The notes: generated from the letters alone by a model not told the origin. DNA of 64,000 bases from Isoetes taiwanensis (GCA_021234155.1 JAJEKV010000012.1:8276448-8340447), one strand, 5' to 3'. Counted from the stretch's first letter, positions 19,912 through 34,675 are shown. Program-made: numbers and translations.

Positions 19912-21900
19912 TGGAACTGAAAGCATATGGCACATAGGAGCTTGCAACATGTTGGGTTGCAAGATGCACATGAAGTCTACTGAAAGGTTTGATCTTCATG
20001 ATATTTTCAGCTGCCTCTCAGACAGGATCCAGAGGCAGTTAGTCATCAATTAGTCATAGATCTCCAATACAGCCTAACAAGCCCACACAGGATAACTTAA
20101 ATGGATTTTGGGACCTTTCTAATGATCTTCTCATTTGTATTTTTAGCATGCTTTCACCCAAGGATTTGCTCAGTATATCGGCAGTATGTCGATAAACAAG
20201 AATTGTAACGTGTGTTATCATATCTTGTATGAACCTCAATCTCTTTCCTCATCAAGGGGCAGCAGTATATTGGATGTTAAACCGAGAAGCAAATCCCCAA
20301 GTACTTTTGTATCCAATTTATCCGGTCTTTAAAACAGATGATGGCTTTTATTTTTACCTCAACACAATAAGTGGAGAAATATCTTTGGAGATGCCTCCAG
20401 AGATATTTGATTTCAGAGGTCTATTTTGTGATGAGCCTGGTTTGGGGAAGACAGTTACTGCACTTGCTTTGATCTTGAAAACTCAAGGAATATTGTCTCA
20501 GGGGTATAAAGGTATCTTGGTGAAAGCATAGTTCACATGGTAAGGTTGGTTACTATAAGGTGACAACCAGCTTTGGATTACCTGCAGCAAAACGATGTTC
20601 AGTTTTGAAAGCCAGTGGTTTGATGGAGCAGACTATGGAATTATTGATTTCAACGACTTATTTGAGTCTTCTTGTCAATCCAGAAGATTGAAATCATGCC
20701 TGTCATCTGAAGACATGGATATTCTTCACAAAACAAGTATGTTGAGGAAATAGTTGTTTCGTGGCGGCAAATGTTTTTAGCAAGATAATTTAGAGAAGTT
20801 GATTGTCAAGTGGAAGTCTAGGGTGACACAATCCCAAGTGAAAGCAAGTTTTGTTGTTTCAGATAGCGTGTCCAAGGAAGATAGTTTGCCATTTGAAAAT
20901 AGTGAAATGAAGTCAGATAAGATGAGTGAGTGCTGGGTCCAGTGTGACGCTTGCACCAAGTGGAGAAAGTTATTTGACTGGCAGGCTCCTCCAAAGAATG
21001 AGTTGCCTGGTTTTGCAGCATGAATGTGGACACTGAGAATCAAAATTGCTCCATTCCTGAAGAAAATTGGGATAAGCGGTGTAAGATTAACTCATTGCCA
21101 AGTTTTATGAGGGAAGATGGTCCTTGCCGTGATGAAAAAAATGTCAAGTTCTTTACCGATGAGCTGAAGCTGCGTGCAAATATTTTTAATATAGAAGCCA
21201 AAAGGGCTTTAAACTGGCTTGCAAACTTGAGCCCGATTGATTTAAGAAATTTGGTTAGAGGTATCTTAGTACCTCACTCCCTAAGGTTAGTTACAATATC
21301 TGGGTCTGATCTGCACTATTATGACGAGTTCTTTCAAGCATGTGGTCTGGTACAGTTTAGGGATAGAAAAGGAGGGGAACCTAAATGGTGCTACCCAACA
21401 GGCTTGAATAATTTGGTGTTTGATGTTGAAGCTTTGAAAGTTGCATTGCCAAAACCTGTTCAGGAAGTTACTCGTATGTATCTCTCAAGAGCAACACTTA
21501 TAGTTTTCCCTTTTAACTTAGTTGAACATTGAAAAGTTCAGATAACAAAACACATGAAGCACAACCAATTGAAGTGGCATGTATGGACTGATCAGATGAG
21601 TTTATTAAAACCTCATATTCTTGGATGGGATTATGACATTGTAATAACAACATTTCCACGACTAAGTGCAGAGTGGAGCTCGAGGGAAAGCAGTGTTTTG
21701 ATGCAAATACATTGGTTTAGAATTATTTTAGATGAAGGGCAACACCCCAAATCGTTGCCCCAGCACAATGATTGCAACATCGCCTTAATTCCTAGAGCAA
21801 TTGGCAATGCCCTAAAGTCTGTCATTCCGTTCTTGAGCTTAAATTAAAGGCTTGGAATCCATAAGGATCCGATCGAAACGTTTGCCCATGACATATGATG

Positions 21901-22012
21901 TATGAAAATCACAGAAGAGCTCATACGATGTATGAAAATATTACGAGCATATGCAGTATGAAAATCACAGGAGAGCTCATACGATGTATGAAAATATTAC
22001 GAGCATATGCAA
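21901..22012. repeat. Two-unit tandem repeat (56 bp)
   Basis: Units 21901-21956 and 21957-22012 both start TATGAAAATCACAG and end TTACGAGCATATGCA, with one A/G difference. They begin about 55 bp after the truncation of the SNF2 pseudogene. Confidence 0.85.
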
Positions 22013-25000
22013 CAAAATAACTAATATGCTATATGAACAAGGTGTTGCGCACAGTGGGTTGCCCTCTAGTTGCTTGAGGGTGAAGTGGCCTAAATCAAAC
22101 CATGAAGTCATGTTTTGACAATCTATATGTAAATTAAAGTAGACCCCTACCATGTTCTACATCTACAAGCCCGCCCACAACTGCCCCTCGATCGAATTGT
22201 GTATGTAACTGAGTAGTTGAGCGTTCTAAAAATGTTTGTACATGTTTTATGGCTTCCAGACACAATGTCAGCACTTCCCAGTGCTCACAATAGTTTAAGC
22301 TATAGGTCTCATCTATAGCACCATTGAACGAGTCGCACTACGTGGATGTATTAGATTAGATAAGGAAATAAACATTTGACATGGAGCATTTCTATATGGT
22401 GTTTGTATGTGCCATATAAAATACAAATTATTTGACTACTATTATGATTGTGGGAAGCACGTATCCTCATTTGGATATATTCCATACATGTTTGAATTGG
22501 AACCAAATTATTAGGGTTACAAATGGCATATAGCAGATTGTGCAATGTGCAAACAACCAAATATGTTTGAGGAATGCAATTGGAAAAATCCAAAATGCGA
22601 GTGGAGAAATCCAAAATGCAATTGTAGAAATTTATGTGGCAAAGATGTAGATAAAGCTTGTAGCGTTCGGAGTATAGTCTCACAAACAACCCACTTTTGG
22701 AATAATGAGGCTTCCTACTAGGCTTATATTTCAAGATTGGAAGCAAGTAGTACAGAATGATGACATCCATCTAGACTTTGACAAAGTGTAAAGATCTTTT
22801 GATAAAACTTTGGATGGATGGTTAAAATGGTCCCAATTGTAATGCAATAAAGCACACAAACGAAAAAGTATTGTAATGACGAAAGGATTATGTCTCCAAT
22901 GACGTGAAATACTATGTTAAAGAAAAAGTTGAGTATTAGAATATAGAATTGTTCACATCTTTTAGTGAAATTCAGGATGATTTTAAGCTAGCTAGTAGCT
23001 ATCTTGTCCAATAAAGGTTTAGATTACGTTGATCAGTCAATGGGAGCAAACGTTTGATCTGTGCTTCTAATCCTCGATAATTTGTTAGCACTAGTTTCAC
23101 AACTTGTTTGTTAAAGACAAGACCTAGACTTCTCAGTTGAATCTATCAATAAGTGTAAATTGGCTTTCTTGAGTGCCTTTTGAGTGCAACCTGTTTTAGG
23201 GTTGTAGGCATGATATGCACGTAGATGGCCAATAAAGGACTTTATAACAATGTTTTGGAGATATAATGCTTATAGGTTTTGTCCAAAAAAGAAATTTGGT
23301 ATATAACTATATTTGCACCTCATTGTCACCAATAACTATGGCAAGGGTGCCATAGCAAAAAGGATTTCGAAAGATCAATGTGGGTGTAGAATGGCCTTTA
23401 AGAAAGCATTTCAAAAGAATGACTTTTAAAATAAGAGGGATTTGGAAAGATCTGTCTACAGACATAGAAGCTCCACATAGAACCTATTGTTTTGTGATGT
23501 AGAATGTCTTCGCGTAGAATGTCTTCAAAGATAAGGTGCGTTGCTATCGAACCACCAGATACCCTGCAAAACATCCAAATGTGTTTCTTACATGCACCTC
23601 ACAATGAAAATAGTTTTTGGTGGCAAAACAGAGGTGGATAATTAAGCCAAAAAACTCAGTAGAAAACCCGCATGTCTTAAAAAGAACAAAGCCAATTATT
23701 GTTTGCAGCTCCGTGGATCGTTCTCATAACTCCTGTCTTCTACATTAGCTTAGTCGACTAACTACAATTGGAAAACCATGTACATACGTCCTCACTTTAC
23801 ACTTTATATATGAAACTTGTCTTATCCAAAAGCAAAGAATGCATTCAAATGTATTAAAAAATAGAAGCTTAGCATAAAAAAAATATGATTTTTGCTACCT
23901 TTAATGAACAGATGGAACTTTTGAAAAGCTCCTAATGGTAAACAATTTGAAATTTGTTTACTGTTTCTTCTTCTGGAAAAAGGTCTTGAGGCTGCACAAA
24001 CTGCAGAGATAAGATAAACATAAGCGCCATCATCTTTTAAATTCAAATATGTTATGCTGACATAGCTAGTGCAAATCAATGTTAGCCCTCTGACCATAAA
24101 AGTAAAAAGATCATTTGCACCTTTTTGTTTAAGAAGAGACTCAAAAATCACTTGCAACTCATGAGTTCATCATCAATTATAACAGCTTTACAAAAAGGCG
24201 ACCTTTTAGTATTGGTGTTTTACCATGGAAAGGAATTTAAGCAAGCACATAGGAGGGAAGATAATATCACACTTCTTTAATGCTGGACTGCATGTATGGG
24301 TGCTTCTGCAGGATGCACCACCGTTTTAAGCATCTATTAGTGCCATCTTTATCAGGAAATAGAGCTTCTAAAACTAGTCTAAATGATAGAAAAACTGGTG
24401 AACGTGATGGAAAAGAAGCCAAGGCATATCCTTCAGCACATCTTGCACATCTTGTCCTGTTTTGCAGTGGAATCTAATAGGCAGCTATAAGTTCAGCGGC
24501 ATAAATCGAAGCAAAACCCAAGATGCTTCGGGAGGCTTGGATGTAGAGTGGGCGCTGATTAATGCACCATACTTCAAACACAAAAATGAGCCCAAAAAAA
24601 CTTACCTGAAGCCAGCTTGCTATCTGGGTGGGTGCCGATTCATGCACCACACTTCAAAGAGTTATATAAGAGTATGCCCGTTTTGCTCCCAAACATGGCA
24701 TAAAAATGAGCCCATAAAAACTTGCCTGAAGCCAGCTTGCTATATTTGTGCCATGAATGCAAGAGATAAGCAATTAGAAGCCTCTAAGCTTCTCCATATT
24801 GCAAAAATAGATAAGGGGAAGAGGATTTAGGAAAAGACCTGGTCCACCGATGGCACTGGAGAACAAAAATATCTGATGCAAAACTGGCACGGCGACTTGC
24901 TCTTCAGATTTCCTTAGGATTCAAACTCCACAATGTAATGATGGAAAGCGGAGAAGTACCCCCTGCCATATCATATCATTGCTTCATAGCTTTGTTGCTT

Positions 25001-25252
25001 TTTGGGCAATGGCACCAGAAAGCACGTATGCAATTACAAATTGCCAGACTCTGGCTACATATTTCTTCATGAGTGTGCTACAATTGGGTAGAACAAAAAA
25101 TAGCATAGATTGGTATATAGTTCACTTTTGAACTTTTTGTCATGGAACTTCTGTCCTCAAAGAATGAATTGATGATATCTATATACAACTCTGGATATTG
25201 GAATGCAATAATACGGATAGAATCTCCAGCATAAGACTGCTACATGAAGTAA
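22013..25252. other. Noncoding, no recognised gene
   Basis: AT-rich. A short plus-strand Cys-rich reading (CNWKNPKCEWRNPKCNCRN near 22575) is broken by stops. A direct repeat containing AATGAGCCCA...AAGCCAGCTTGCTAT occurs at 24561-24623 and 24700-24743. Short ORFs at 22351-22770 (minus), 24280-24477 and 24462-24830 have no recognisable domain. Confidence 0.5.
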
Positions 25253-26900
<1,648 letters not shown>

Positions 26901-27323
26901 CTGTGAATAAAAAAAATAAAGGAAGTAAATCATATACTCCTTAGAACGGTAATGGTAATGAAATGATGAGTCAGCAATTTAATCTACCACAGGTTTTGTC
27001 GGTGTAACTGCAACAGGTTTTAAATGTAAGATCACAAGCATATAATCTTGGCATTTCATACAATCTGTATTATAACTATTAACACATTTCTCATATTATA
27101 AAATCTTTATTCACCACTAACAGAGATAACATTGCAAATTAGCAAAAAAGCATGTAGCAAGTTATGCCACTGCCCTGATCTGCACTGGAGCTATAAATAT
27201 CTAACATTTCGATCTTGGCATCTTACAAAAGACACTCTAACTGAAGGAAATGATAATTCACACAAGAGCAAGAAATTTCAAACTAACCAATCGAAATTTG
27301 AGAAAGGGCGATCAGATGCTTAC

Positions 27324-27720
27324 TTGAAGACGCTCATTCTGCTCAAGCAAATGCTGATGGGACTTATGCTCCTCTTGAAGCTCCTTTTCATAGGACTTAT
27401 GCTTCTTTTGGAGCTCCTTTCTATAGAACTCATGGATAAGCTCAATGTGATCATGGATAAGCTCAATCTGCTCATGCAAACGCTGGAGCTCCTCTTGACG
27501 GGAGTTACAGGGCTAGGGCTTGGGGGTAGCAGACCTGGGTTTTGAAGGTCTAGGGGGAAGGGCTCCACTTGCGCTAGCATCTCTACTATCTTCCCTTTCC
27601 CTGCCCTTATTGCTGATGTCTCTCCTATCATCAGTGGGCTTGTGCCGATTATCATCCTTTTCCTTGCCTCTGTCATTTGCCTAATTTTTGCTATTTTCTT
27701 TATCCTTGCCTCTAGTTTTA
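27324..27720 (-). pseudogene. Coiled-coil exon fragment upstream of the AAA pseudogene
   Basis: A minus-strand frame encodes a charged low-complexity part (DDRRDISNKGREREDSRD), a proline-rich bit, a TAG, then a heptad-like stretch (RQEELQRLHEQIELIHDHI; ELQKKHKSYEKELQEEH; LLEQNERLQ). It ends at a clear donor CAA|GTAAGC (27323). It could splice in frame to the AAA exon at 26900 across a 423-bp intron. The usual AAA N-terminal domain does not look like this, so it may be a chimeric exon or a separate fragment. Confidence 0.4.
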
Positions 27721-27898
27721 AGTCTGGGACACTGTCTGCTCCAGGGCCAAGATGCGTCACCACTGCGGGAAGGGAAGACAAGGTGTTGCATGCAGCCTCG
27801 AGCAAGGAGCACCGGTTTCCCGGTTTCCAGATTGCCTCTCAAGCAATAGGGGCAACCGACATTTTACAGCCTATGATGGGTTTTTAGCAGTCATGGGT

Positions 27899-27934
27899 AT
27901 ATTCTAGGTATATATTGGCATATACCTAGAATAT
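27899..27934. repeat. Perfect 15-bp inverted repeat hairpin
   Basis: ATATTCTAGGTATAT (27899-27913) and its exact complement (27920-27934) are separated by 6 bp. Confidence 0.85.
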
Positions 27935-29896
27935 GCCACAAACCCACCTCAACAAGGGCTTGCCCCCTTAGGGGCAACCCAAAAATCTTAGTTTTAATGT
28001 GCGCATGTGCGACACCAAGAGCATGGTTAAAAAACATTTGTGATGCCTGAGCAGTTTAATGCTGTGAATATCATTAGCAACTTATAAAAATGTAGAAAAA
28101 CAGAGCCTTCAATATGCAAGGTTTTTTATTCTTCATTTTAGAATCCATCAACATTAACGTACGGAGGCGAAATAACATTATCAAAACCTGTAATTTCTAT
28201 AAAAAGTAATCAAGCGTGCTTTTGACTAGTTGAAATTTTGTTAACTCAATTTCCTCAAGGGTTTGTCTGCCAGGAAAACTTTCAGACTCTCCAAAAATCG
28301 GGAAGGAGTTTTTTCATATGATATTATTGGCAAATTTTCCCCTTTATGCATGTCGGCATGCCAAGATTGTTGAAGATCTCATACACTCATCCCTGCATTG
28401 GAAGATGCCTTCTGTGCAGATGCAAAGAAGTGACGGCCTGTTTTCAGTGCAGAAGGTAGAAAATGGAGGCCCGGGTTTGGAGAAAGCGAGGTGTGGATTC
28501 TTACGCAGGTAGAAGATGGAAGGATTATTGGATTGGAGGGGTCGAAGGATATGCCTCGACTGTTTGCTCCATCCATCCAGAGAGCATAAAGCTCTATTAT
28601 TTTACTTCATTTTCAAAAAACAGACTGCTCAGTATCTCAATTCTCTTTTCCCAACTCATGTTAGACAGAATTGATCCTTTCGCTGCCCATGTCCCATTTC
28701 ATGTGTTGATTTTTGATTTGCACAAATAGACAATCATATCAAATACAACTGTACAAGTATTTTCTTTCATTTGATTTAGTTTCAAATTTGATCTATCGGT
28801 CTCAGAAGCAGCGATTAGTTTCAGATTTGACCTATTCGTATCAGAAGTAGCGATTGCATACAGAATCTCCTAAAAATGAGAGTCGTCTGCCTGCACTTAC
28901 TGTTTTATACATCTTCGGTTATTTGCATTTGCTGGGTAAGTGATTTGCGTATAATTTTCTATTTATTTTTTTTAGTTTTGTGGATAAAGACATTGCCTGA
29001 AAAACATGCAGCTTCATTCCTTGCTCCTATATTGTCCATATTAAGAGTTGAATGTCTAGCAACGTTTCCTACTAACTTACATGCTGCCTATATCATCTCA
29101 TGTCATGGTGGGTCGAGAGCTTAATGTCTAGTAACGTTTCCTACTAACCTACATGCTGCATGTTGGTGCTACTGACATATAAGTGGCTCTGTTAGTCCAG
29201 TGCTTTATGTTTGTTTCTACTTTCCTCTCCAATGTAAAACAATTTGCTAAGAAGCTCTGCCAATTATTTCTTTTGAGTTAGCTTGGGTCTAAGTAAAGCA
29301 AAGGAAAAGATTTGCTAGGAGTAACTGCACATATCTCAAAGGGTCTCAAATGGAGAGGCTGTGCCTTTAGCAGATGGGGCTGGTGGTATTTTGCAATTTT
29401 TGTTTTGATAGAATGAGATCATTGTCTAGCCTATCTTCTTTCTGCAAATAGCTTTACAAGGCTCCCAACAGTCCAGGACATGGAAGAATAATATTTTATT
29501 CATATTAGAACATTGGCATCTGCAAAATCAGGCAGCTTGGTGTTGTTTCAAATTTTGAACTTGCGTTTCCTAAAAGAATAGTGATGAAATGGTTATAAGC
29601 AAGTGATGAAGACCAGAATTAGATTTTTTATGACTATAGATATTTTGCATTTAGTAAAATGCAAGTTTTCAAATAAGATACTGCATTTATCTTGGGTAGA
29701 TCTCTCTTTGGAATCAAATTGTTCAAATAGGTTTCAAATAGATATTGAAGCATAACACATATTGGAGATTTAGTAGTACTTCCAATTTATTAAGATATGT
29801 AGGAAGTGATATCGTCTTGGTGTTATATTATAAGCTAGATAATTGCATTTTTAAGGATAATCTAGATAATCAAAATACCCAGACAATCTCTTTTTG
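27935..29896. other. Noncoding, no recognised gene
   Basis: AT-rich. Short ORFs (82-88 codons at 28463-28729 and 28876-29124) without domains. A phrase around GTTTCCTACTAAC is repeated at 29060 and 29138. Confidence 0.5.
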
Positions 29897-30166
29897 TTTG
29901 GGTGCTTATTTATTCACACAAGAGGCATCTCTGGACCTCCAGAGCTCTCAGATGGGCATATTTATGAGTTATACCAAGATCCGGACCCCACATAACGATC
30001 CTCGTTTATGGGGCATGCTCCCACAAGTTGGGGTATATCGTATATCTAAAATAGGTGTATATGTTAAGATTTCAAGTATATATATCTAATGGTTCTATTT
30101 TTATACATGTCTTCTACATGAAGCTCTCGCTGCCCTACGTCGCTCCTCGTGTGAATAAGCACCCAA
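29897..30166. mobile_element. MITE-like element, GGGTGC family, divergent copy
   Basis: The left arm GGGTGCTTATT...TTCACAC and the right arm GTGTGAATAAGCACCC are inverted. The right arm shares GCTCTCGCTGCCCTACGTC with the element at 32257-32709. Confidence 0.55.
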
Positions 30167-32256
30167 GAGGGGTTTTAGGGGGAATTATATAGTAGTTGTC
30201 TAATATATGGTTTGTGCTAAATAACTAAATAGAAATACAAATTATTTGAAATTCAATTGTGAATATCTAGCATTATAACAGGGGGTTGTTTTCGTATTTT
30301 TGTACTTTTTTTCCTAAGGTTTTTATATGATTTGTTGATAGTATTCCATGAGACATACTAATCGGTATATCTAGAGTGCACATACGCTCACTTTAATTTT
30401 CGTGACGCTTTCCAATGGTTGAATCCCTAAATTTTGATATATATTTTTTATAATTTAAGGTGTATACTAACAAAAAAAAGTATTTTTCCCTTGCTTTACA
30501 TGCAAGAGACCCTTCAACTTAGGGTTTTGTTCTGCCCATGCCGTATCTAGTCCTCTGCCATATTCGACAGGGCATGGATCATGTCGGATCAGCACAGCCT
30601 GGGTGCTAGGTCTGGCATGGCATGCGTGCGAGTTGCTAGGGGCATCTATTCCAGGTTCGTTCTTTTATCTGTTGCCTTATTTTTATGAGAGCATCTTCTT
30701 TGCGCCTTGAAGCCGGAAGGATCCTGCTTGGTTGTCGGCTGCCAGTGGGCAATCCATTTGCCATGGAAGCTCTTGTTGTGGCGGTGCCTCCCGATCTTGC
30801 TATAACTTTGCAAAGGCTAAACTGTTCCAGGGCAGGTGGATCGATTTCTATCAGACTCTTTTTTGTAGCAGAATTGAGGATCCCATAAAAATCTGAAACG
30901 ATTGCTCCGAAGAAATGCATGGAAGCTTAAGTGTACAACGATCAATGAGATAAGCTGGAGAGGTTTTATTTATAGTTTAGCATTAAACCATTTACTGTCT
31001 TGGTGTTTCTATGATTTTCCAAGGCCTGCCCTACAAGTCATACTAGGCTATAGTTGGGTTTGGAATTCGTTTGATAGTGCTAAAGTCTTATTCCTAAAAA
31101 ATGCATATGCAGGAAAATGATGGCCGACTAGATCCATTCAAATGGATAAATGGATGAACTGCTGAACGTAATTTCAAATGACATTGTTTGCAATTTCTTA
31201 TGTCAAACAATATTGGTACCAGCAGGTTCCAGTCAAGAGTGTTCGCGTGAGTATATTGGAAAAGTCATGATTGCCCTGTGTCTAATCTTTCTGCTAGTAG
31301 CAGCTTTGCAATTTGCACTGGAACAGTTGCCTCCCATTTCTAATGTCTAAGGCTTAAGCATTTTGTGTTTTTTATTTGATTTTTTACACCCTCCGGTGTA
31401 CTGTTGCCTTGCCTGCGATTTTGACAAGAGATCCAGGTGCGACTCGGAGGATCCACGATGATGTTAAGGTATTTCAGGTGACGAACCCAAGGGGTGCATT
31501 TCTACTTTCTTCTGTTTCAAGGGGTTTCATTCCTTGTTATTGGACTTGATTTGATAGGCGAGCAAGTTAGCTGAAGATTGTACAGTAGATGTAATTGCTG
31601 GCATTGGAATTCTTTAACCTGCGTGCTTTCCATCGATGAATGTGGGACTTCATATCAGGCAACTCATGCCGGCTTCATAACAGGTCAAGTTATTTTCTGG
31701 AGAAATGAAATAAGAGCCTGGGTTTCCAAGTAAGTGCACATCGTTGGAAGTGAAAGAGTGTTACACAGATAGCTGATGATGCTTAATGAGGAATTAATAG
31801 CCTTATTATCACATTCATGTAAGCTTATTGAGCATCATGACCCTTTTCAGCAGACCTTATTATGTTATTGTTGATGTTATTGTTGTTTTGCCCATTTTAT
31901 AACAGTGTATTTGTGTATATTTGGGCGGCCCTTGGTATGCAATGCAGGGAATTGAGATTACAATGAAATGTGTTTCTAGGGATTATATTTCCAATTCAAT
32001 TTGTCCACATTCTATAAATGAAAGTGACAATGCTCAGTTGTGCATTGTATTTCTAGAATAGTTGTGCATTGTTTAGAGTGGAATAAATGGTGTGTTGCAT
32101 TTGATCCTTCATGAACCTGATTCTTGTATTGCAATATTCAAATTACTGATAATGAATGAATAATGAATAAGCTTAGTTGTTTTAAATAAACATATCAGTA
32201 TAATACTTATGCTTGCTTTGTTAGGGCCCGAAGGGCCCAAAATTTTTTTTTATTAT
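30167..32256. other. Noncoding, no recognised gene
   Basis: AT-rich with short ORFs only (30685-30888 plus, 30636-30920 minus, 31150-31350 plus). None has a domain I recognise. Confidence 0.5.
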
Positions 32257-32709
32257 AACAACCAACACATAACTACCATTAGCATTCACTAACACAACCA
32301 TTACATCTAACACTTTTGAATTAAAACCCCCTTGAAACCCCCTTTAGTTTGGGTGCATATTCACACGGGGGGTGACTCCGGGCAACGAGAGCTGTTGGAT
32401 AGGCATATTCATCCCTTATTCCTTAATCTACACCGTACACAAAGTTCCTCGTTTGTGGGGTATGGATGTATAGAATTTGTTATACTATATAACAAGATTT
32501 ACAAAATACTATAAGATTTCAGGCAATATACTATATGGTGTTGATTTTGTACATGCGAAACATAATTACAGGAGCTCTCGCTGCCCTACGTCACCCCCCG
32601 TGTGAATATGCACCCAAACTAAAGGGGGTTTCAAGGGGGTTTTAATTCAAAAGTGTTAGATGTAATGGTTGTGTTAGTGAATGTTAATGGTAGTTATGTG
32701 TTGGTTGTT
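32257..32709. mobile_element. MITE-like element with about 140-bp terminal inverted repeats
   Basis: The left arm (32257 to about 32393) and right arm (about 32573-32709) are near-perfect inverted repeats beginning AACAACCAACACATAAC. Only a few mismatches are visible by eye over about 135 bp. The centre is about 180 bp of AT-rich noncoding DNA. The high arm identity suggests recent insertion. Confidence 0.75.
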
Positions 32710-33394
32710 CGAGTGAGATCATTAATGTGGGAGTGGAACCCATAGTAATACCATTTGAGTAACATCAAACAATGACGCAATTGGATCATGGTACATAAAA
32801 GATATAGAATAACTGGATTTCCAGAGTGCTTCCAAATAAAATGCAAAAGAATGGAGCATTAAATCCTCATATCTAGCATGCTTGCAAGCATAAATCATGC
32901 TCACAAGTGTGCTTCAGTATACAACACCCAAAGAACCTCAAATGTTATGCTCCATCTTTTATTATCCTTGACTTCCTCAATCTGACATTTGGAACTAGTC
33001 TTGAGTTGTCTATGATTTGTTCTCCTTTGCCAAAACCAACAGAGGCATTAACTCATTAAATCTTCTATTCGAAATAGTTGCAGGATGGAGCAGAAGTTTG
33101 ACAATTGAATGTAGCATATTGAAACATGTAATCGGAGAGTACTTGTATTAGGACTGAGTAATGATATCCATTTACTTTCTATTTGATTAGAAGCCAAACA
33201 TTCAGGCAATGCCCATAGAATCACAAAGCAACTAAGACGAATGGATGAAGTCTGCTAGGAACAAAATGCAAGAACTAAAATTACCACCATGAGCATAAAC
33301 ACCAAAATGAACAGTAAGTACTTGGGCCTTCAACTTTAAAGAGAACACCACTGCAAAACATCCCACAAACTCACATTTGAAGCAAGGCATCACT
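32710..33394. other. Noncoding, no recognised gene
   Basis: AT-rich, no supported ORF or RNA. Confidence 0.5.
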
Positions 33395-33690
33395 AAGATT
33401 TAAGGTCACACTAGTTTTTTAACAAGATAAAAGTAAACAGGAGATTGCCAAGGATGTTGCCTGTGATGAGGAGGTTAACCTCCCCTTCAAGGGGGTTATG
33501 CAAATAACCCTCTCGGCCAAGATTTAAGATCATACTAGTTTTTTAACAAGATAAAAGTAAACAGGAGATTGCCAAGGATGTTGCCTGTGATGGGGAGGTT
33601 AACCTCCCCTTCAAGGGGGTTATGCAAAATAACCTTCGAGAGGGTTATTTTGCATAACCCCCTTGAAGGGGAGGTTGACCTCCCTTAAAC
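33395..33690. mobile_element. Foldback element, GGAGGTTAA family, tandemly duplicated copy
   Basis: A segment starting AAGATTTAAG at 33395 is repeated from 33519 (period 124 bp). The second unit runs on into a full hairpin at 33595-33690: GGGGAGGTTAACCTCCCC and AAGGGGGTTATGC, mirrored after a CTTCGAG loop. Shares its arms with 13861-13965. Confidence 0.7.
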
Positions 33691-33961
33691 CATTGGGCGA
33701 GAAGATTGGAAAAAAGAATAAGAAAGGGACCAGCGGCCAAAAGATTGGAAAAAAGAATAAAAAAAGGACGGCGCCCAGGGTTTCACTGTTCACATTGTTT
33801 AAAAAGAGTTTTCTGATGCAGATCTGGCCAAGGCTTAGCGGTCGTTCAAGGCCTGACAAGGCCGATGCAGCCTGAAAGCAAGGGCAAGCAAGCCAAAGGC
33901 ACTGTTTTTCCAAGCACCTGCCAGTATTATGTATGATTCTTTCTGTTTTATTGTTTCTTTG

Positions 33962-34047
<86 letters not shown>

Positions 34048-34050
34048 TTT

Positions 34051-34102
<52 letters not shown>
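33962..34102. repeat. (GTT)n microsatellite, about 141 bp
   Basis: About 45 GTT triplets, interrupted once by a run of eight T (34044-34051). It gives open frames of poly-Val, poly-Leu, poly-Cys, poly-Gln and poly-Asn, which are not genes. Confidence 0.95.
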
Positions 34103-34373
34103 ACGTGTTGCTTGTTTCTACGTTTTTTTGCAGATTTACATATATGTGCATGCTCGTGATGCATCAAACAATGCAAATCCTGAAGCACATCTTGGTTTTC
34201 AGCAGAGCAAGGGCAGGGCCCGAATGCATGCAAGCAAAATGGCGCCTCTTTTTGTAAAGCCAGTCGGCTATGGGGGAGCCATATCTTGAAATCATGTTTT
34301 ACAGATGCAGCTTCCAGTTTGAAACCTTTTGGTAAGGTCGTCTTTATTTTGCCAAGATTTAGAGCATATTTGC

Positions 34374-34675
34374 TGCTAAGAAGGCTAAGAAAATATACAG
34401 GGTTTCCTGAGTATGATTTTAAGGAGGCCAGTAAGCAGCAATGGATATGTCCAGTGATTCATGTCTCAGATTTTAGATTTCTGATAAAGTTCTGTAGGAA
34501 AATCAAAAGCAGACTGAAGTTTTTGTGCTTAGATGACGTACTGCATCTAATGATAGATAGGTTTGCAGATCATTCCGGTGGCCATGTGCTAAAAAGGATA
34601 AGGAAATATACAGGGTCTCAGTGTATGATTTAAAAGAGTAGTAAGCAGCAATGGGGATGTGCAGTGTTCATTCAG
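34374..34675. repeat. Direct repeat pair (about 88 bp, 125 bp apart)
   Basis: 34374-34462 and 34588-34675 share GGAAATATACAGGGT-like and GTAAGCAGCAATGG blocks at about 85% identity by eye. There is no coding function I can support. Confidence 0.7.

Larger units (their letters stand above)
18039..21846 (+). pseudogene. Decayed F-box / CW zinc finger / SNF2 helicase gene (At3g54460-like)
   Basis: The fragments follow the order of the plant F-box protein At3g54460: an N-terminal region from ATG 18039, then RVVVLLEVLLP...LIHLSCDWKCRNEIL, an F-box (LSNDLLICIFSMLSPKDLL, about 20115-20190), SNF2 N-part with Walker A DEPGLGKT (about 20435), a CW finger (WVQCDACTKWRKL, then WFCSMN) and helicase text YLSRATLIVFPFN, WDYDIVITTF, RIILDEG. 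It stops near 21846, so the second helicase lobe is missing. Breaks include TGA at 18348, frame changes near 18750 and 18895, a solo LTR at 19100-19656, a stop within the F-box, a frame change near 21000 and TGA for Trp at 21530. No introns are evident. The intact family member would couple ubiquitin ligase recognition to chromatin remodelling. Confidence 0.88.

Noticed and set aside
22351-22770. 139-codon minus-strand ORF
   Set aside because: Composition is AT-driven (Tyr/Ile/Leu/His-rich), no domain. The other strand shows a broken Cys-rich reading instead.
33835-34289. Overlapping ORFs of 70-130 codons through the (GTT)n tract
   Set aside because: They are poly-Gln, poly-Asn, poly-Val, poly-Leu and poly-Cys readings of a microsatellite, on both strands, with no conserved flanks.
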